Assembly: GCA_015520735.1 (NCBI GenBank)
Contig: WAPN01000020.1
Location: 1-48,834 of the forward strand
DNA length: 48,834 nt
Reading direction: 5' to 3'
DNA from: Desulfurococcales archaeon
GTDB lineage: Archaea > Thermoproteota > Thermoprotei_A > Sulfolobales > Desulfurococcaceae
Positions 16,009-24,745 of the stretch are shown here, one piece after another (position 1 is the first letter of the stretch; each line of letters begins with the position of its first letter). Made by a program: the position numbers and the translations under genes. The notes below the pieces were generated by a model that was given only the letters and a program-made list of their open reading frames with translations, did not search any database and was not told the origin of the DNA.

Positions 16009-18114
16009 CTATATTAGGTTAATTCTTGCCGGTATTCCTTTATACTCGGGTATCCCCGAAACAGGATCTATTATATCGCCGACAAATGTGTTTACTGGCG
16101 GGTCTATGAAGTGATTCGGCACAAATAGCACGCCTCTTGGTACTTCCGTCGTTATCTTAACTGTTATTCTCTCTCTGCCGTAGGGTGTCTCGAGCTCTAC
16201 TATGTCTCCGTCTAATATTCCTAGGCTCCTTGCGTCGTCGGGGCTTATGTATAGAAGGCTTGAATCATCCTTTAGTAGGAGCTCCATTATGCGTCTCGTC
16301 ATTGTCCCTGTGTTATAGTGTGTTATGAGTCTGCCATTGATGAGTATGAACGGGTATTCATTAGTGGTCTTAACAGTTACCTCGGGCCTAACCGGGATGA
16401 TCCTTGCCTTCCCGTCAGATGTTGGGAATCTCTCAGTGTGGAGTATCGGTGTCCCCGGATGATTCTCATTGGGGCACGGCCACTGGATACCATAGCGCTT
16501 CTTTCTCAGCCTCTCATAGGTTATCCCGCGATAAGTAGGTATTGTTCGTCGGATATCCTCGAACACTTGTTCCGGCCCGTCGTAGCTGAATGGTGACCCG
16601 AGCTCTTTGAGTAGTGCCAATAGGATGTCTAGGTCGGGCCTAGCCTCTCCCGGCGGGTCAACTATTTTTTCGAACAGCTGTACTCTTCTCTCCGTGTTTG
16701 TCATGGTGCCTGTTTTCTCTGCCCACAGCCCGGCCGGCAATACTATGTCTGCGTGTCTGGCTGTCTCAGTGAGGAATATATCCTGCACCACGACCAGGTC
16801 TATTCTTTTGAGTGCCCTCATTATACGGTAGTATCCTGGCTCGGAGATCAATGGGTTTTCACCCATTATATAAAGCAGGTCTATGCCTCCTGTCAGGGCT
16901 ACATTCCACATCTCGGTGCTGAACAATCCCTCCTCAACCGGTACTGGTAAGCCCCACATATGGCTGAGTTCACGGGCGTTCTCCGATGTTATCTTTCTGT
17001 ACCCGGGATAGAAGTCAGGTAGTGCGGCCATATCACATGCTCCCTGCACGTTGGCTTGCCCCCTCGCCGGACATATTCCTGCCCCTGGCTTGCCTATGTT
17101 ACCTGTTATTAAAGCCATGTCTACGAGGGCTTGGACGAGGGCTGTACCATTCCTGTGCTGTGTTATTCCCATCCCATAGTATATCGTGGAGGGCTTATTC
17201 ATCGCATATATTATCGCTGCCTCCTCTATGAGTTTCCGTGGCACCTCAGTAATCCTTGAGGCCTCATCTAGGTCGAAGTCTTTGAGGCTCTCAACTAGTC
17301 TCTCGTAGCCAGTTGTTCTCTTCTCTATGAATTCTTTGTCCACGAGGCCTTGATCTATGATCGTTTTTATCATAGCGTTTATCAATACAGCATCTGTTCC
17401 CGGCTTTTGCTGGAGATGAATATCGGCTTGCACGGCTGTCATCGTCTTTCTCGGATCGGCCACTATCATTTTGAACTCTGTCTCTCCGAGTCCTAGGCCA
17501 AACCTCGCGATTGCGATCTTCCGTGCCGGGACTGATGCGTATCTCCTACGTGCATCTTCTATGAACCTGAATATGGCGGGATGAGTCTCTGCGGGATTAT
17601 AGCCTATAATGAACAGTGTCTTGGCGTTCGCTACATCGTTTATAGGGTTAGTCATAGCCGCTGATCCGAGGCTACGCGCCAAGGCGGCAACGGTTGGGCT
17701 ATGACATAGGCGTGCACAGTGATCTATATTATTGGTCCCTATGATCGTCCTCGCTATTTTTTGTAGGAGGAAGTTCTCTTCGTTTGTGCACTTAGCGCTC
17801 GCCAGGAAGTATGCTCTGTCTGGATCGTCTTTGGCTATCCTCCTCATCGCCTCGGCTATTTCTCTAATTGCTTCTCTCCATGTTATTGGCCTGAAACCCC
17901 TCTCGGTCCGCTTCAGCGGCGCTGTGAGCCTGTCAGGGTGATTTATGATCTTCCACGCATATGCTCCTTTGGGACATAGTACTCCGGCAGAAACAGGATG
18001 ATCATATATTCTCTCAGCACCGATTACTCTCCCATCACGTACAACGAGATGAAATCCACAGCCAGCTCCACAGAAGGGACACACAGTATATCCAAGCCTT
18101 ATCTCTCCTACCAT
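16009..18114 (-). CDS. fdhA: Formate dehydrogenase, catalytic molybdopterin subunit (Cys type)
   Basis: From ATG 18114 the protein has 701 residues, matching FdhF/FdhA. An N-terminal [4Fe-4S] motif is at C12, C15, C19 and C47 (CPFCGAGC, then LCPKG). The metal ligand lies in HCARLCHSPT: Cys137 occupies the position of selenocysteine in E. coli FdhF, followed by the catalytic His138. The later segments GMGITQHRNG and QANVQGACDM are typical of formate dehydrogenases, and the C-terminus has the MGD-binding barrel (YPFILINGRLITHYNTGTMTRR region). It oxidises formate to CO2 and passes electrons to the partner subunit encoded just upstream. The stop of that gene is 2 bases before this start. A TTG further upstream (18189) is rejected. 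Whether it is Mo or W dependent is not visible. Confidence 0.9.
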   Translation of the reverse strand: MVGEIRLGYTVCPFCGAGCGFHLVVRDGRVIGAERIYDHPVSAGVLCPKGAYAWKIINHPDRLTAPLKRTERGFRPITWREAIREIAEAMRRIAKDDPDRAYFLASAKCTNEENFLLQKIARTIIGTNNIDHCARLCHSPTVAALARSLGSAAMTNPINDVANAKTLFIIGYNPAETHPAIFRFIEDARRRYASVPARKIAIARFGLGLGETEFKMIVADPRKTMTAVQADIHLQQKPGTDAVLINAMIKTIIDQGLVDKEFIEKRTTGYERLVESLKDFDLDEASRITEVPRKLIEEAAIIYAMNKPSTIYYGMGITQHRNGTALVQALVDMALITGNIGKPGAGICPARGQANVQGACDMAALPDFYPGYRKITSENARELSHMWGLPVPVEEGLFSTEMWNVALTGGIDLLYIMGENPLISEPGYYRIMRALKRIDLVVVQDIFLTETARHADIVLPAGLWAEKTGTMTNTERRVQLFEKIVDPPGEARPDLDILLALLKELGSPFSYDGPEQVFEDIRRTIPTYRGITYERLRKKRYGIQWPCPNENHPGTPILHTERFPTSDGKARIIPVRPEVTVKTTNEYPFILINGRLITHYNTGTMTRRIMELLLKDDSSLLYISPDDARSLGILDGDIVELETPYGRERITVKITTEVPRGVLFVPNHFIDPPVNTFVGDIIDPVSGIPEYKGIPARINLI

Positions 18115-18116
18115 GG

Positions 18117-19190
18117 CTAGAGACCCAGATCTCTTCTTAGGTCGCGCAGACGCTCCATGATGAGTGCAAACGGTATCTTGACGGGACAAACATCCTCACA
18201 GGCCCCGCATCCAACACATTTATCGTACATATATGTGATCACGCTAATCTGCCACAACGCAGGATCGATCTTTTTCTTCCACGCATAGATCTCTTTCTCA
18301 CTCCTGATCGGGCAGGCATGCCAGCACTCCATACACATTAAGCATTTCTGGAGAAACAGTACTATACCAGCCTTATCCAACACCTCGTATTGTTTCTCTC
18401 TCGCGATCATGCTCGCCTTCCTAATAGTCTCTATGATCCTCTTCCTAGCTTCTACGGCGCTCGGCGGCGCCGGAGCCGCTTCGATGTAACCATTATAAAG
18501 CATCTCCTCTAATACTCTCCTTCCACGCTCGGTCAAGGGGATGGTATAGGTGTACTTGGCAGTCTTGATTGGTACGCCCCAGTATCCAAGAGCTACATCT
18601 GACAGCGAAGGAGTATGATCTAAGCATCTCTTACAAGCGTCTCTCTGCCCTAGTTTCTCATATCCTCTCACATAGTCTATCCTGAAGGATTTCTCATTAT
18701 CAATAACTATCTCTATCGCGTCGTCATGATACCTGATATCAGTTATCTTGTCAGGATCCACACTTAGCTCCTCCATGGTCTTCTCAAGGCTCAGCGGGTC
18801 AAATAACCCGCCACAATTCAATCCTATCAGGAAGAGATTCTCCCTTCTAACACGTCCTATTCTGACCAAATAGTCGATCGCCTTCTCCTCGCATGGCTTA
18901 ACCGTTATTGCGACCTTCTCGTCCCTTGAGACGTAGTCCCGTATAGCTTTAGCCATGTTTATAGGGGATAAGCAAATACTCCCAGCAGACTCGGTTACCT
19001 CCTCGGGGTCGCGTGTAAAGAATAGTCTACCACCAGTGATTCCATCGGATCTGATGAGGAGCGCCATGTCCACAATTCTTTTCTCGAGCAAATATTTCAC
19101 GAGCGCCGAGGCTACGCCGCCGCTAAGCGCCCGTTCAAATATAACCGGATCCGTTGAGCGTACTAGGTATTCACCGCCGACTCTAAACAT
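18117..19190 (-). CDS. fdhB: FrhB/FdhB-family flavoprotein with two C-terminal [4Fe-4S] clusters
   Basis: 357 residues. The N-terminal ~270 residues match the coenzyme F420 hydrogenase/dehydrogenase beta-subunit family (FrhB_N and FrhB_C): LSGGVASALVKYL (about 23-35), VKPCEEKA (about 97-104), GLNCGG (about 122-127) and CKRCLDHTPSLSDVALG (about 185-201). The C-terminus holds two ferredoxin motifs, C283-C286-C289-C293 and C325-C328-C331-C335. It is the electron-accepting partner of the catalytic subunit, with which it is tightly coupled (2 bases apart). Unlike methanogen FdhB, the iron-sulfur clusters lie after, not before, the flavin domain. The acceptor (F420, NAD(P) or ferredoxin) cannot be decided from sequence. 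The start has AGGTGG 7 bases upstream, and a TATA-like box lies at 19236-19245. Confidence 0.85.
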   Translation of the reverse strand: MFRVGGEYLVRSTDPVIFERALSGGVASALVKYLLEKRIVDMALLIRSDGITGGRLFFTRDPEEVTESAGSICLSPINMAKAIRDYVSRDEKVAITVKPCEEKAIDYLVRIGRVRRENLFLIGLNCGGLFDPLSLEKTMEELSVDPDKITDIRYHDDAIEIVIDNEKSFRIDYVRGYEKLGQRDACKRCLDHTPSLSDVALGYWGVPIKTAKYTYTIPLTERGRRVLEEMLYNGYIEAAPAPPSAVEARKRIIETIRKASMIAREKQYEVLDKAGIVLFLQKCLMCMECWHACPIRSEKEIYAWKKKIDPALWQISVITYMYDKCVGCGACEDVCPVKIPFALIMERLRDLRRDLGL

Positions 19191-19381
19191 GGGGGCCCAC
19201 CTGATCCTCTATGAATGCCTTATCTTAGAAGGATTGAATAAATGTTGCCGGGCAAGCATTCCCACTCACATACTGTACCGCAAGACCTGTATATGATCGT
19301 GAGTCTATCCACTGCTTCAAGTATAGCTGTTATTAACCCACATAAAAGGACGTGGACATGCTGGATCACAATGTATTTTCT

Positions 19382-20341
19382 TTATAAAGGTGGATCATTG
19401 TTGATATGGTAAAGTGATACCGTTAGGCCTGCATGGTCGGTCATGAGTGTGAGCGACAAATAGTGCTCCCCATAGACCTTCCCAATGTACTCCCTCAGCT
19501 CGATGGGATGCGATAATGTGTTATGGGAAATAATAACCGTATTGTTCATAAGAGGCTCCAGTGTTTGGATATATTTTGCATATTCTGATTTCTCAGCGTC
19601 TATGAACACTAGGTAGTAGTCGTTTTCCTCGACGCCTTTTACGGCATCGTCGCATACTAGTTTCACGTTTTTCTGAAGATTAGAGACGACAATACGTGAC
19701 CGAACAAATTCCGCGAGATCAGAGTCCTTCTCGTAGGATATCAGCTTCGCACCGGAGTGCTGTGCTGCTAAACCTAGCCATAATGTCGAGAAGCCTGTTC
19801 CAGCACCTATTTCGAGTATTGATGTCTTCCTCCTTATCCCCATAAACCTTGCTATTATATAGAGAAAACGGCCTGTGTTATACGATACTGGATAAGCTCC
19901 CCTCGGTAATGCTTCGCGGTAGGCTCTCCCCAGCGCTCCTAGGAGCTCACGGGGGATATGCGTCTTCATCATTAGAAGCAAGCCATCATCGAGTGATAAA
20001 ATTGATGACACGTAGTAGTTTGTTTTAGCAGCATACATGATTTTTGGAAGCTTCACAATTTGATCGAATACGTGGGGTATAGCCACTATTGTGTCGGGAT
20101 CGGCCCTTGGGAGGACGTTTACGAGCAAGTCATGATAGAGTATCCGGGCGTCCATTACAATTATATCAGAATCAACAATATTATCCGCTAGGCTGAAAAC
20201 CCTACCTGTGAAAGGGTTTTTCGCGCTGGACATGTAGGCTACACGACATGGCTGAGGAAGAGCCCTGCAAATAATCCGGAACAACTCTGCTGTTTTCTCC
20301 ATGAACCACACCACTTCAAATATTCTTAACACTTGTATCAT
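19382..20341 (-). CDS. SAM-dependent O-methyltransferase-like protein
   Basis: 319 residues. The C-terminal ~170 residues form a class I methyltransferase fold of the O-methyltransferase type: motif I is SILEIGAGTGFSTLWLG (about 172-188), an acidic residue follows at the end of strand 2 (SYEKDSDLAEF), and motif IV is YYLVFIDAEKSEYAKYI. The N-terminal ~140 residues look like a separate alpha/beta domain. The substrate is unknown. The ATG at 20302 (residue 14) has a gaagtggtg stretch 8-14 bases upstream and may be the true start. It precedes fdhB by 191 bases on the same strand, in a separate transcription unit. Confidence 0.8.
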   Translation of the reverse strand: MIQVLRIFEVVWFMEKTAELFRIICRALPQPCRVAYMSSAKNPFTGRVFSLADNIVDSDIIVMDARILYHDLLVNVLPRADPDTIVAIPHVFDQIVKLPKIMYAAKTNYYVSSILSLDDGLLLMMKTHIPRELLGALGRAYREALPRGAYPVSYNTGRFLYIIARFMGIRRKTSILEIGAGTGFSTLWLGLAAQHSGAKLISYEKDSDLAEFVRSRIVVSNLQKNVKLVCDDAVKGVEENDYYLVFIDAEKSEYAKYIQTLEPLMNNTVIISHNTLSHPIELREYIGKVYGEHYLSLTLMTDHAGLTVSLYHINNDPPL

Positions 20342-20411
20342 CTAAGCAGGAAGGAAAAATAGTTGTATTGCTTATTACCTTAGGCAAAAGAAGAACGGCG
20401 CATCACTCTTT

Positions 20412-21740
20412 CTAAATTTTCCCCTCTAAGTAGTCCTTGTACCCCTGTAGATCGAGCAGACCGTGCCCACTCATATTGAACAATATTACCTCCCTTCTAC
20501 CCTTTTCCTTGGCTCTCAGCGCTTCCTCGATCACCGCTTTCACCGCATGCGCGCTCTCAGGGGCAGGGACGATGCCCTCGAGCCTGGCAAACAAGGTTCC
20601 AGCCTTGAATACCTCCCTCTGACTATATGCAATAGGCTCCACTATACCATGATTTATGAGCACGCTAAGTGTTGGTGCCACGCCATGGTACCGTAGACCC
20701 CCCGCATGGATCGGTGGTGGCGTAAACTCGTGGCCCAGGGTATGCATCTTGATAATTGGTGTCATGCCCGCAGCGTCTCCGTAATCATACCTGTATTCTC
20801 CACGAGTCATACTCGGAACAGTTTCTGGCTCGGCTGCCATAAACCTCGTATCGCTTGATCCCTTCAGCCTATCTTGTATGAAGGGGTAACTGAGCCCAGC
20901 ATAATTGCTCCCCCCGCCAACACATCCTATGACGACGTCAGGATAGAGACCAAGTTCTTCAACCTGCTTCTTGGCCTCGAGCCCGATAACCGTTTGATGA
21001 AGAAGGACATGGTTCAACACACTCCCTAGACAGTATTTTGCCTTGCCACCGCTTGTCACGACGTCTTCTATGGCCTCACTAATTGCTATGCCTAAGCTGC
21101 CCGGGTGATCAGGGTTTTGTTCCAGGAGTTTGCGCCCGAACCTCGTCCTGTTGCTCGGGCTTGGATATACTTCAGCACCATATATCCTCATAAGTACTCC
21201 ACGATAAGGCTTCTGATGGTAGCTCACCCTAACCATGTACACCCTGACATGTATCCCAGTCAGTGCTCCAGCGAGGCTCAGCGCCGAACCCCACTGCCCC
21301 GCTCCTGTCTCGGTCACTATTGTCTCTACTCCCTCGAGCTTGTTATAATAGGCCTGGGCCAGAGCCGTGTTTATCTTGTGGCTACCAGTTGGCGTTGCTC
21401 CTTCGTACTTATAGAGTATTACCGCTGGTGTTCCAAGGTATTCCTCCAGGTTCTTGGCACGTAGAAGAGGTGTAGGTCTCCCCAGCTCAAGATATTTGCT
21501 GCGCAACTCAGCGGGTATCTGTATGTATTTCTCGCGGCTGTATTCCTGTTCGACAAGTGTTTTAGCGAAGAGTTTTTCCAGCATGGGCTTCTCGACTATC
21601 TGGCCATTTGGCAGTTTCATAGGGGGCAGTTTACCGGGCAGGTCTGCGAGGATATTATACCATGAGGAGGGGAGATAATCTAGGATTTGACTCGCTCTTA
21701 ACTCCATTGGCGCTGCAAAATACCACCTCAGTCCCACCAT
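20412..21740 (-). CDS. trpB2: Tryptophan synthase beta chain, TrpB2 type
   Basis: 442 residues, longer than canonical TrpB1 (about 400) and matching the TrpB2 subfamily. The PLP-binding Lys is K122 in [17 protein letters not shown] (about 144-151, with the catalytic Glu-like position) and the phosphate-binding [10 protein letters not shown] (about 275-284) are present. [17 protein letters not shown] is the TrpB2-specific segment. It converts indole plus serine to tryptophan. No trpA or other trp gene is in this window, as is usual for TrpB2 in archaea, where it may salvage indole or use phosphoserine. A TATA box 20 bases upstream implies a leaderless mRNA. Confidence 0.95.
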   Translation of the reverse strand: MVGLRWYFAAPMELRASQILDYLPSSWYNILADLPGKLPPMKLPNGQIVEKPMLEKLFAKTLVEQEYSREKYIQIPAELRSKYLELGRPTPLLRAKNLEEYLGTPAVILYKYEGATPTGSHKINTALAQAYYNKLEGVETIVTETGAGQWGSALSLAGALTGIHVRVYMVRVSYHQKPYRGVLMRIYGAEVYPSPSNRTRFGRKLLEQNPDHPGSLGIAISEAIEDVVTSGGKAKYCLGSVLNHVLLHQTVIGLEAKKQVEELGLYPDVVIGCVGGGSNYAGLSYPFIQDRLKGSSDTRFMAAEPETVPSMTRGEYRYDYGDAAGMTPIIKMHTLGHEFTPPPIHAGGLRYHGVAPTLSVLINHGIVEPIAYSQREVFKAGTLFARLEGIVPAPESAHAVKAVIEEALRAKEKGRREVILFNMSGHGLLDLQGYKDYLEGKI

Positions 21741-21754
21741 TTTGTTCCATTACA

Positions 21755-21764
21755 GTATTTAAGC
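21755..21764 (-). promoter_or_regulatory. TATA box of trpB2 (leaderless)
   Basis: On the minus strand the sequence reads gcttaaatac, centred about 20 bases before ATG 21740. Transcription would begin within a few bases of the start codon, so the mRNA is probably leaderless, which fits the lack of any ribosome site just before that ATG. Confidence 0.45.
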
Positions 21765-21859
21765 TTTACGTCATGTTTCAATTTTTCTTAAACTGTTAAG
21801 AGTAATTGAATAGTATTGCAGCGTTATAGAAAACAATCAGCATACCTACCTGGCAAGAA

Positions 21860-22363
21860 CTACTGTAGAGACATCACAATACGGAGAACCCTACCTCTGC
21901 TCTTAGAATCGATGATATAATAATGCTCAACACCAGCATGATCGATGAGGACGAGGACAGGCTTAGGCCTCCAAGTCGATATGAGAGTGAAAACCACGAA
22001 TATCGCTGAGGCGATGATGAGAAGAGTGAATAGTCTGAAGAACCCAGATGGGCTTGTCCCGAATAATAGTCCAAAATCAGAGTTCATGATGCTTAACACA
22101 ATTAATGCGATTATTACGAACATTATTGCGGTGAAAATCATAGTGATCTTCATGTTCCTAGGATCAGATATCCTAAGGTACTTGACAGAAATACCTGCAT
22201 ATTTGTATCTTAGAACACCATGATTAGTATGAAGAACAGCCACATCTCCAGAGAAGTTAAGATCATAAACAATTCCCCCAATAGGATAGTAGTACCAGGG
22301 CGCTCTACCGAGAACTATTGGCAGTGAGGTAGGCGGAGCGGTTGTCGCCAAGTCTATATACAC
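21860..22363 (-). CDS. Hypothetical two-helix membrane protein
   Basis: 167 residues, GTG start. An N-terminal ~70-residue soluble beta-rich part (GGIVYDLNFSGDVAVLHTNHG) is followed by two hydrophobic helices (about 73-95 and 108-130) and a C-terminal beta-hairpin-like part (VLVLIDHAGVEHYYIIDS). The symmetric layout (beta domain, two helices, beta strands) recalls PH-like bacterial membrane-anchored domains, but I cannot assign a family. It is divergent from the GNAT gene to its right, and the gap to trpB2 (119 bases, same strand) suggests separate transcription. Function unknown. Confidence 0.6.
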   Translation of the reverse strand: MYIDLATTAPPTSLPIVLGRAPWYYYPIGGIVYDLNFSGDVAVLHTNHGVLRYKYAGISVKYLRISDPRNMKITMIFTAIMFVIIALIVLSIMNSDFGLLFGTSPSGFFRLFTLLIIASAIFVVFTLISTWRPKPVLVLIDHAGVEHYYIIDSKSRGRVLRIVMSLQ

Positions 22364-22527
22364 CTTTAGTATTCATGGTAATATTTTGAGAACAATTGTA
22401 CTAATATTGGTTTCCTTTTGAAACCATATTGATAGAAATTTATATCGATAACGTACAAACCCTCTTTAGCAGTGTTACTACATGAAAGAAATTATTACTC
22501 TAGCAATAACTATTAACATGTGATAAT

Positions 22528-23433
22528 ATGACCATAAAGATTAGCAAGGGATTAAACGATCACGAGATAGTCACTATAACAAACAAGCTCCTTCCCCACG
22601 AGTTTATTGACTATGAACACGTAGAAACATGTGTCTATAAAGATCCGTTCACAAAGCCCGACTACATTGTAGCCTGCATAGAAAACGGTGATGCCAAGGG
22701 ACTACTCGTCTATGCAGAGCCCATACCGTTACCCGGCTTAAAACTACCGAGACAAGCACTCGACTACTTATGGGTCAAGCTATTAGTCATCGGTAAAGAC
22801 TCCAAAGAATGCTTCGAAAAACTACTATCTTATATCGAGGAGCTCGCAGAGAAAAAGGGTAAAAGAGGTGTCAGGATATACGGGTATGCTCCCTGGTACT
22901 TCCTTACCGGGGTAAACTCCAGGATCCACTGGCTACGAGAATGGCTCAAAAACCGAGGCTATAAGATAGTATCAAGAACGGTTGATTACACCATAGATCT
23001 AGAGCGATACTGGATCGAGAGGCAAGACATAAGGCTTAGAACAGATGACGTAGAGATCAGAGAAGCAACAAGTATAAATGATCCCATATTCAAGTGGATC
23101 GAGAAGAACTTCTCACTACAATGGAGTACAGAGGCCCAGTTAGCCCTAGAGAAAAAGTATGGCAGAATATACGTGGCAGAAACAAAGAACGAGATAGCAG
23201 GATTCGCCGTACACAGCGCAAGCCACAAGTACAGGTTCGGCCCAATAGGCGTCGACGAGAGATACCGGGGCCGAGGCTTAGGAAAGGCGCTCCTTATACA
23301 TGCACTGGATTCTATGAGACTCCTGGGAATACGCTACGCGATCATCCCATGGACAACACATCTATTCTTCTACGCATGGATACCAGGGATCATAGATATA
23401 AAGGAATACCTGATCTATAGTAAAATTTTATGA
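22528..23433 (+). CDS. GNAT N-acetyltransferase, tandem-domain type
   Basis: 301 residues. The C-terminal ~150 residues form a GNAT domain with the acetyl-CoA-binding loop in RYRGRGLGKALL (245-256), preceded by strand IYVAETKNEIAGFAV and VDERYRG. The N-terminal ~160 residues resemble a second, degenerate GNAT half (GLLVYAEP, ELAEKKGKRGVRIYG, then LKNRGYKI), without a clear P-loop. Tandem GNATs of this size act on small amines or sugars; the substrate is not known. The ATG follows a gtgata stretch; a TATA-like element lies near 22439-22446. It converges on the GH84 gene, whose cluster handles N-acetylated amino sugars, so an amino-sugar substrate is possible but only inferred. Confidence 0.8.
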   Translation: MTIKISKGLNDHEIVTITNKLLPHEFIDYEHVETCVYKDPFTKPDYIVACIENGDAKGLLVYAEPIPLPGLKLPRQALDYLWVKLLVIGKDSKECFEKLLSYIEELAEKKGKRGVRIYGYAPWYFLTGVNSRIHWLREWLKNRGYKIVSRTVDYTIDLERYWIERQDIRLRTDDVEIREATSINDPIFKWIEKNFSLQWSTEAQLALEKKYGRIYVAETKNEIAGFAVHSASHKYRFGPIGVDERYRGRGLGKALLIHALDSMRLLGIRYAIIPWTTHLFFYAWIPGIIDIKEYLIYSKIL

Positions 23434-23586
23434 AAACAAAATAGTTGAATCCATGACTATATCAATGAGTTGGAAAAATAGGTCATACCATAAAATAAGT
23501 CGACGAAATAAAGGGGATGAACATCCTAGTGTCTTATACTAATTTAATGGGAAAAATTATACCATGTTAGGATCTTTTATTCTTTA

Positions 23587-24732
23587 TCATTTATACCCTG
23601 GTATGAGTTGAACCGGGTATTTTCCTGCTAGCAATATCCTTGGGTGTGGTTCTGCTTTTCCTTTGAGGCTTTGTACTAGTTGTTGTGCTCCTTGTAGTAA
23701 ATAGGCTAGTTCATGGAGCATCTTCTTGTTTGTTAATTTTGTCTGTAGCTCCATCACTGCTTTCATTAGTGTGTCTGCTTCTTCGGGTCCTGGCTTGTGG
23801 TCTGCTTGGGGATCCATTGGCGTCGATTGCTGTAGCATTACTATGATTCTGAAGGCTTGTCTTGCCTGGGGGTTTATATTATGTGTTATTGCTTCTTCTA
23901 GTGCTTGCAGGGGGTTGTAGTGTTGTGGATCTTGTAGGAATATTCCCGCTGTGTGGATCGGGATTTTCGATAGTTCTGCCTGGTTCATCGGGTTCAATAG
24001 GATCCCCTCGATCCTGTCTAGTATTTTGGGGTCTCTGCCCGTGTATGGTCCTAGGTGTAGGCGATAGTAGCCTTTTACTAAGAAGTAGTCGTTTACCGGA
24101 TAGTTATCCCAGATCAGTGGCTTCCTATGTGTGATCTCGATAAATTTCTCGATGTCTCCCACCATTATTTTACAGGATACTATTCCGGGGCCTGTCCAGA
24201 ATATCTTGACCTCGGGGTCTAGTTTCTCGCCGAGCTCCCTTAGGTAGTCTTCGCGGAATCCCCAATAGTATGTTGGGCATAACATCATTGTCTTTGGCTT
24301 TAGCTCCTTGTAGACTTTGTTTGCTAGACTTGCCTGGGCCTCTGCTAGTGTTTTATAGCCTCTACCCCTCAGCACCGGGGGGATATCGTCTAGGAGCAGT
24401 GCTATCGAGTCGTAGCCAGCATTCATTACCTGCTGGTATTTCCTCAGTAGGACTACTAGGTCTTCCCTGCTCGAATAGCCTATGTCTAGTCCCGGGGATA
24501 GCGCGTAAACTGGTTCTACCCCCCTCCTCCTAGCATGATCAGAGAGTATTTCCAGTTCGAGGAGAATGTTTTCCGGGTAAGGGCTCCTCCACCTCTCCCT
24601 ATGGTAGGGGTCCCATTTCGGCGCGTACACGTATGTGTTCATCTCGAGATAAGATAATAGGTCTATCATTGAGAGCCTGTCGAGCAGATCCCATGTAGGC
24701 CCGTAGAACCCCTCGACTACTCCCTTGATCAT
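23587..24732 (-). CDS. GH84-family beta-N-acetylhexosaminidase
   Basis: 381 residues, about the size of a GH84 catalytic domain plus a helical C-terminus, with no signal peptide, so it is cytoplasmic. GVVEGFYGPTW (4-14) opens the barrel. YVYAPKWDPYHRERWR (34-49) is the sugar-binding segment. The catalytic Asp pair is D115-D116 in LLLDDIPP, and IWDNYPVNDY (207-216) supplies the Asn/Tyr that bind the N-acetyl group. These fit the substrate-assisted mechanism of O-GlcNAcase-like enzymes. In an archaeon the probable substrates are GlcNAc-containing oligosaccharides. It lies 13 bases after the PIG-L deacetylase gene and is co-oriented, with a GAGGGC ribosome site before the ATG. GH84 is uncommon in archaea. 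I am sure of the family, less so of the substrate. Confidence 0.88.
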   Translation of the reverse strand: MIKGVVEGFYGPTWDLLDRLSMIDLLSYLEMNTYVYAPKWDPYHRERWRSPYPENILLELEILSDHARRRGVEPVYALSPGLDIGYSSREDLVVLLRKYQQVMNAGYDSIALLLDDIPPVLRGRGYKTLAEAQASLANKVYKELKPKTMMLCPTYYWGFREDYLRELGEKLDPEVKIFWTGPGIVSCKIMVGDIEKFIEITHRKPLIWDNYPVNDYFLVKGYYRLHLGPYTGRDPKILDRIEGILLNPMNQAELSKIPIHTAGIFLQDPQHYNPLQALEEAITHNINPQARQAFRIIVMLQQSTPMDPQADHKPGPEEADTLMKAVMELQTKLTNKKMLHELAYLLQGAQQLVQSLKGKAEPHPRILLAGKYPVQLIPGYK

Positions 24733-24745
24733 TCCCTTTGCCCTC

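Noticed and set aside
16009-18114. Selenocysteine at the active site
   Set aside because: The Sec position is a plain Cys codon (C137) and there is no in-frame TGA.
18115-18189. TTG start extending the formate dehydrogenase catalytic subunit by 25 residues
   Set aside because: The added part overlaps the FdhB gene's end, is not conserved-looking and lies far from the CPFCGAGC motif, which normally starts near residue 10.
19191-19381. Possible RNA gene between fdhB and the methyltransferase
   Set aside because: No stable fold or known motif found by eye; two TATA-like boxes there (19236-19245 and near 19375-19383) are enough to explain it as a promoter region.
23434-23586. Box C/D-like sRNA between the GNAT and GH84 genes
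   Set aside because: A gatgaa sequence and a small palindrome (ggatgaacatcc) occur, but no D box (ctga) at a suitable distance; probably a terminator region for the two convergent genes.
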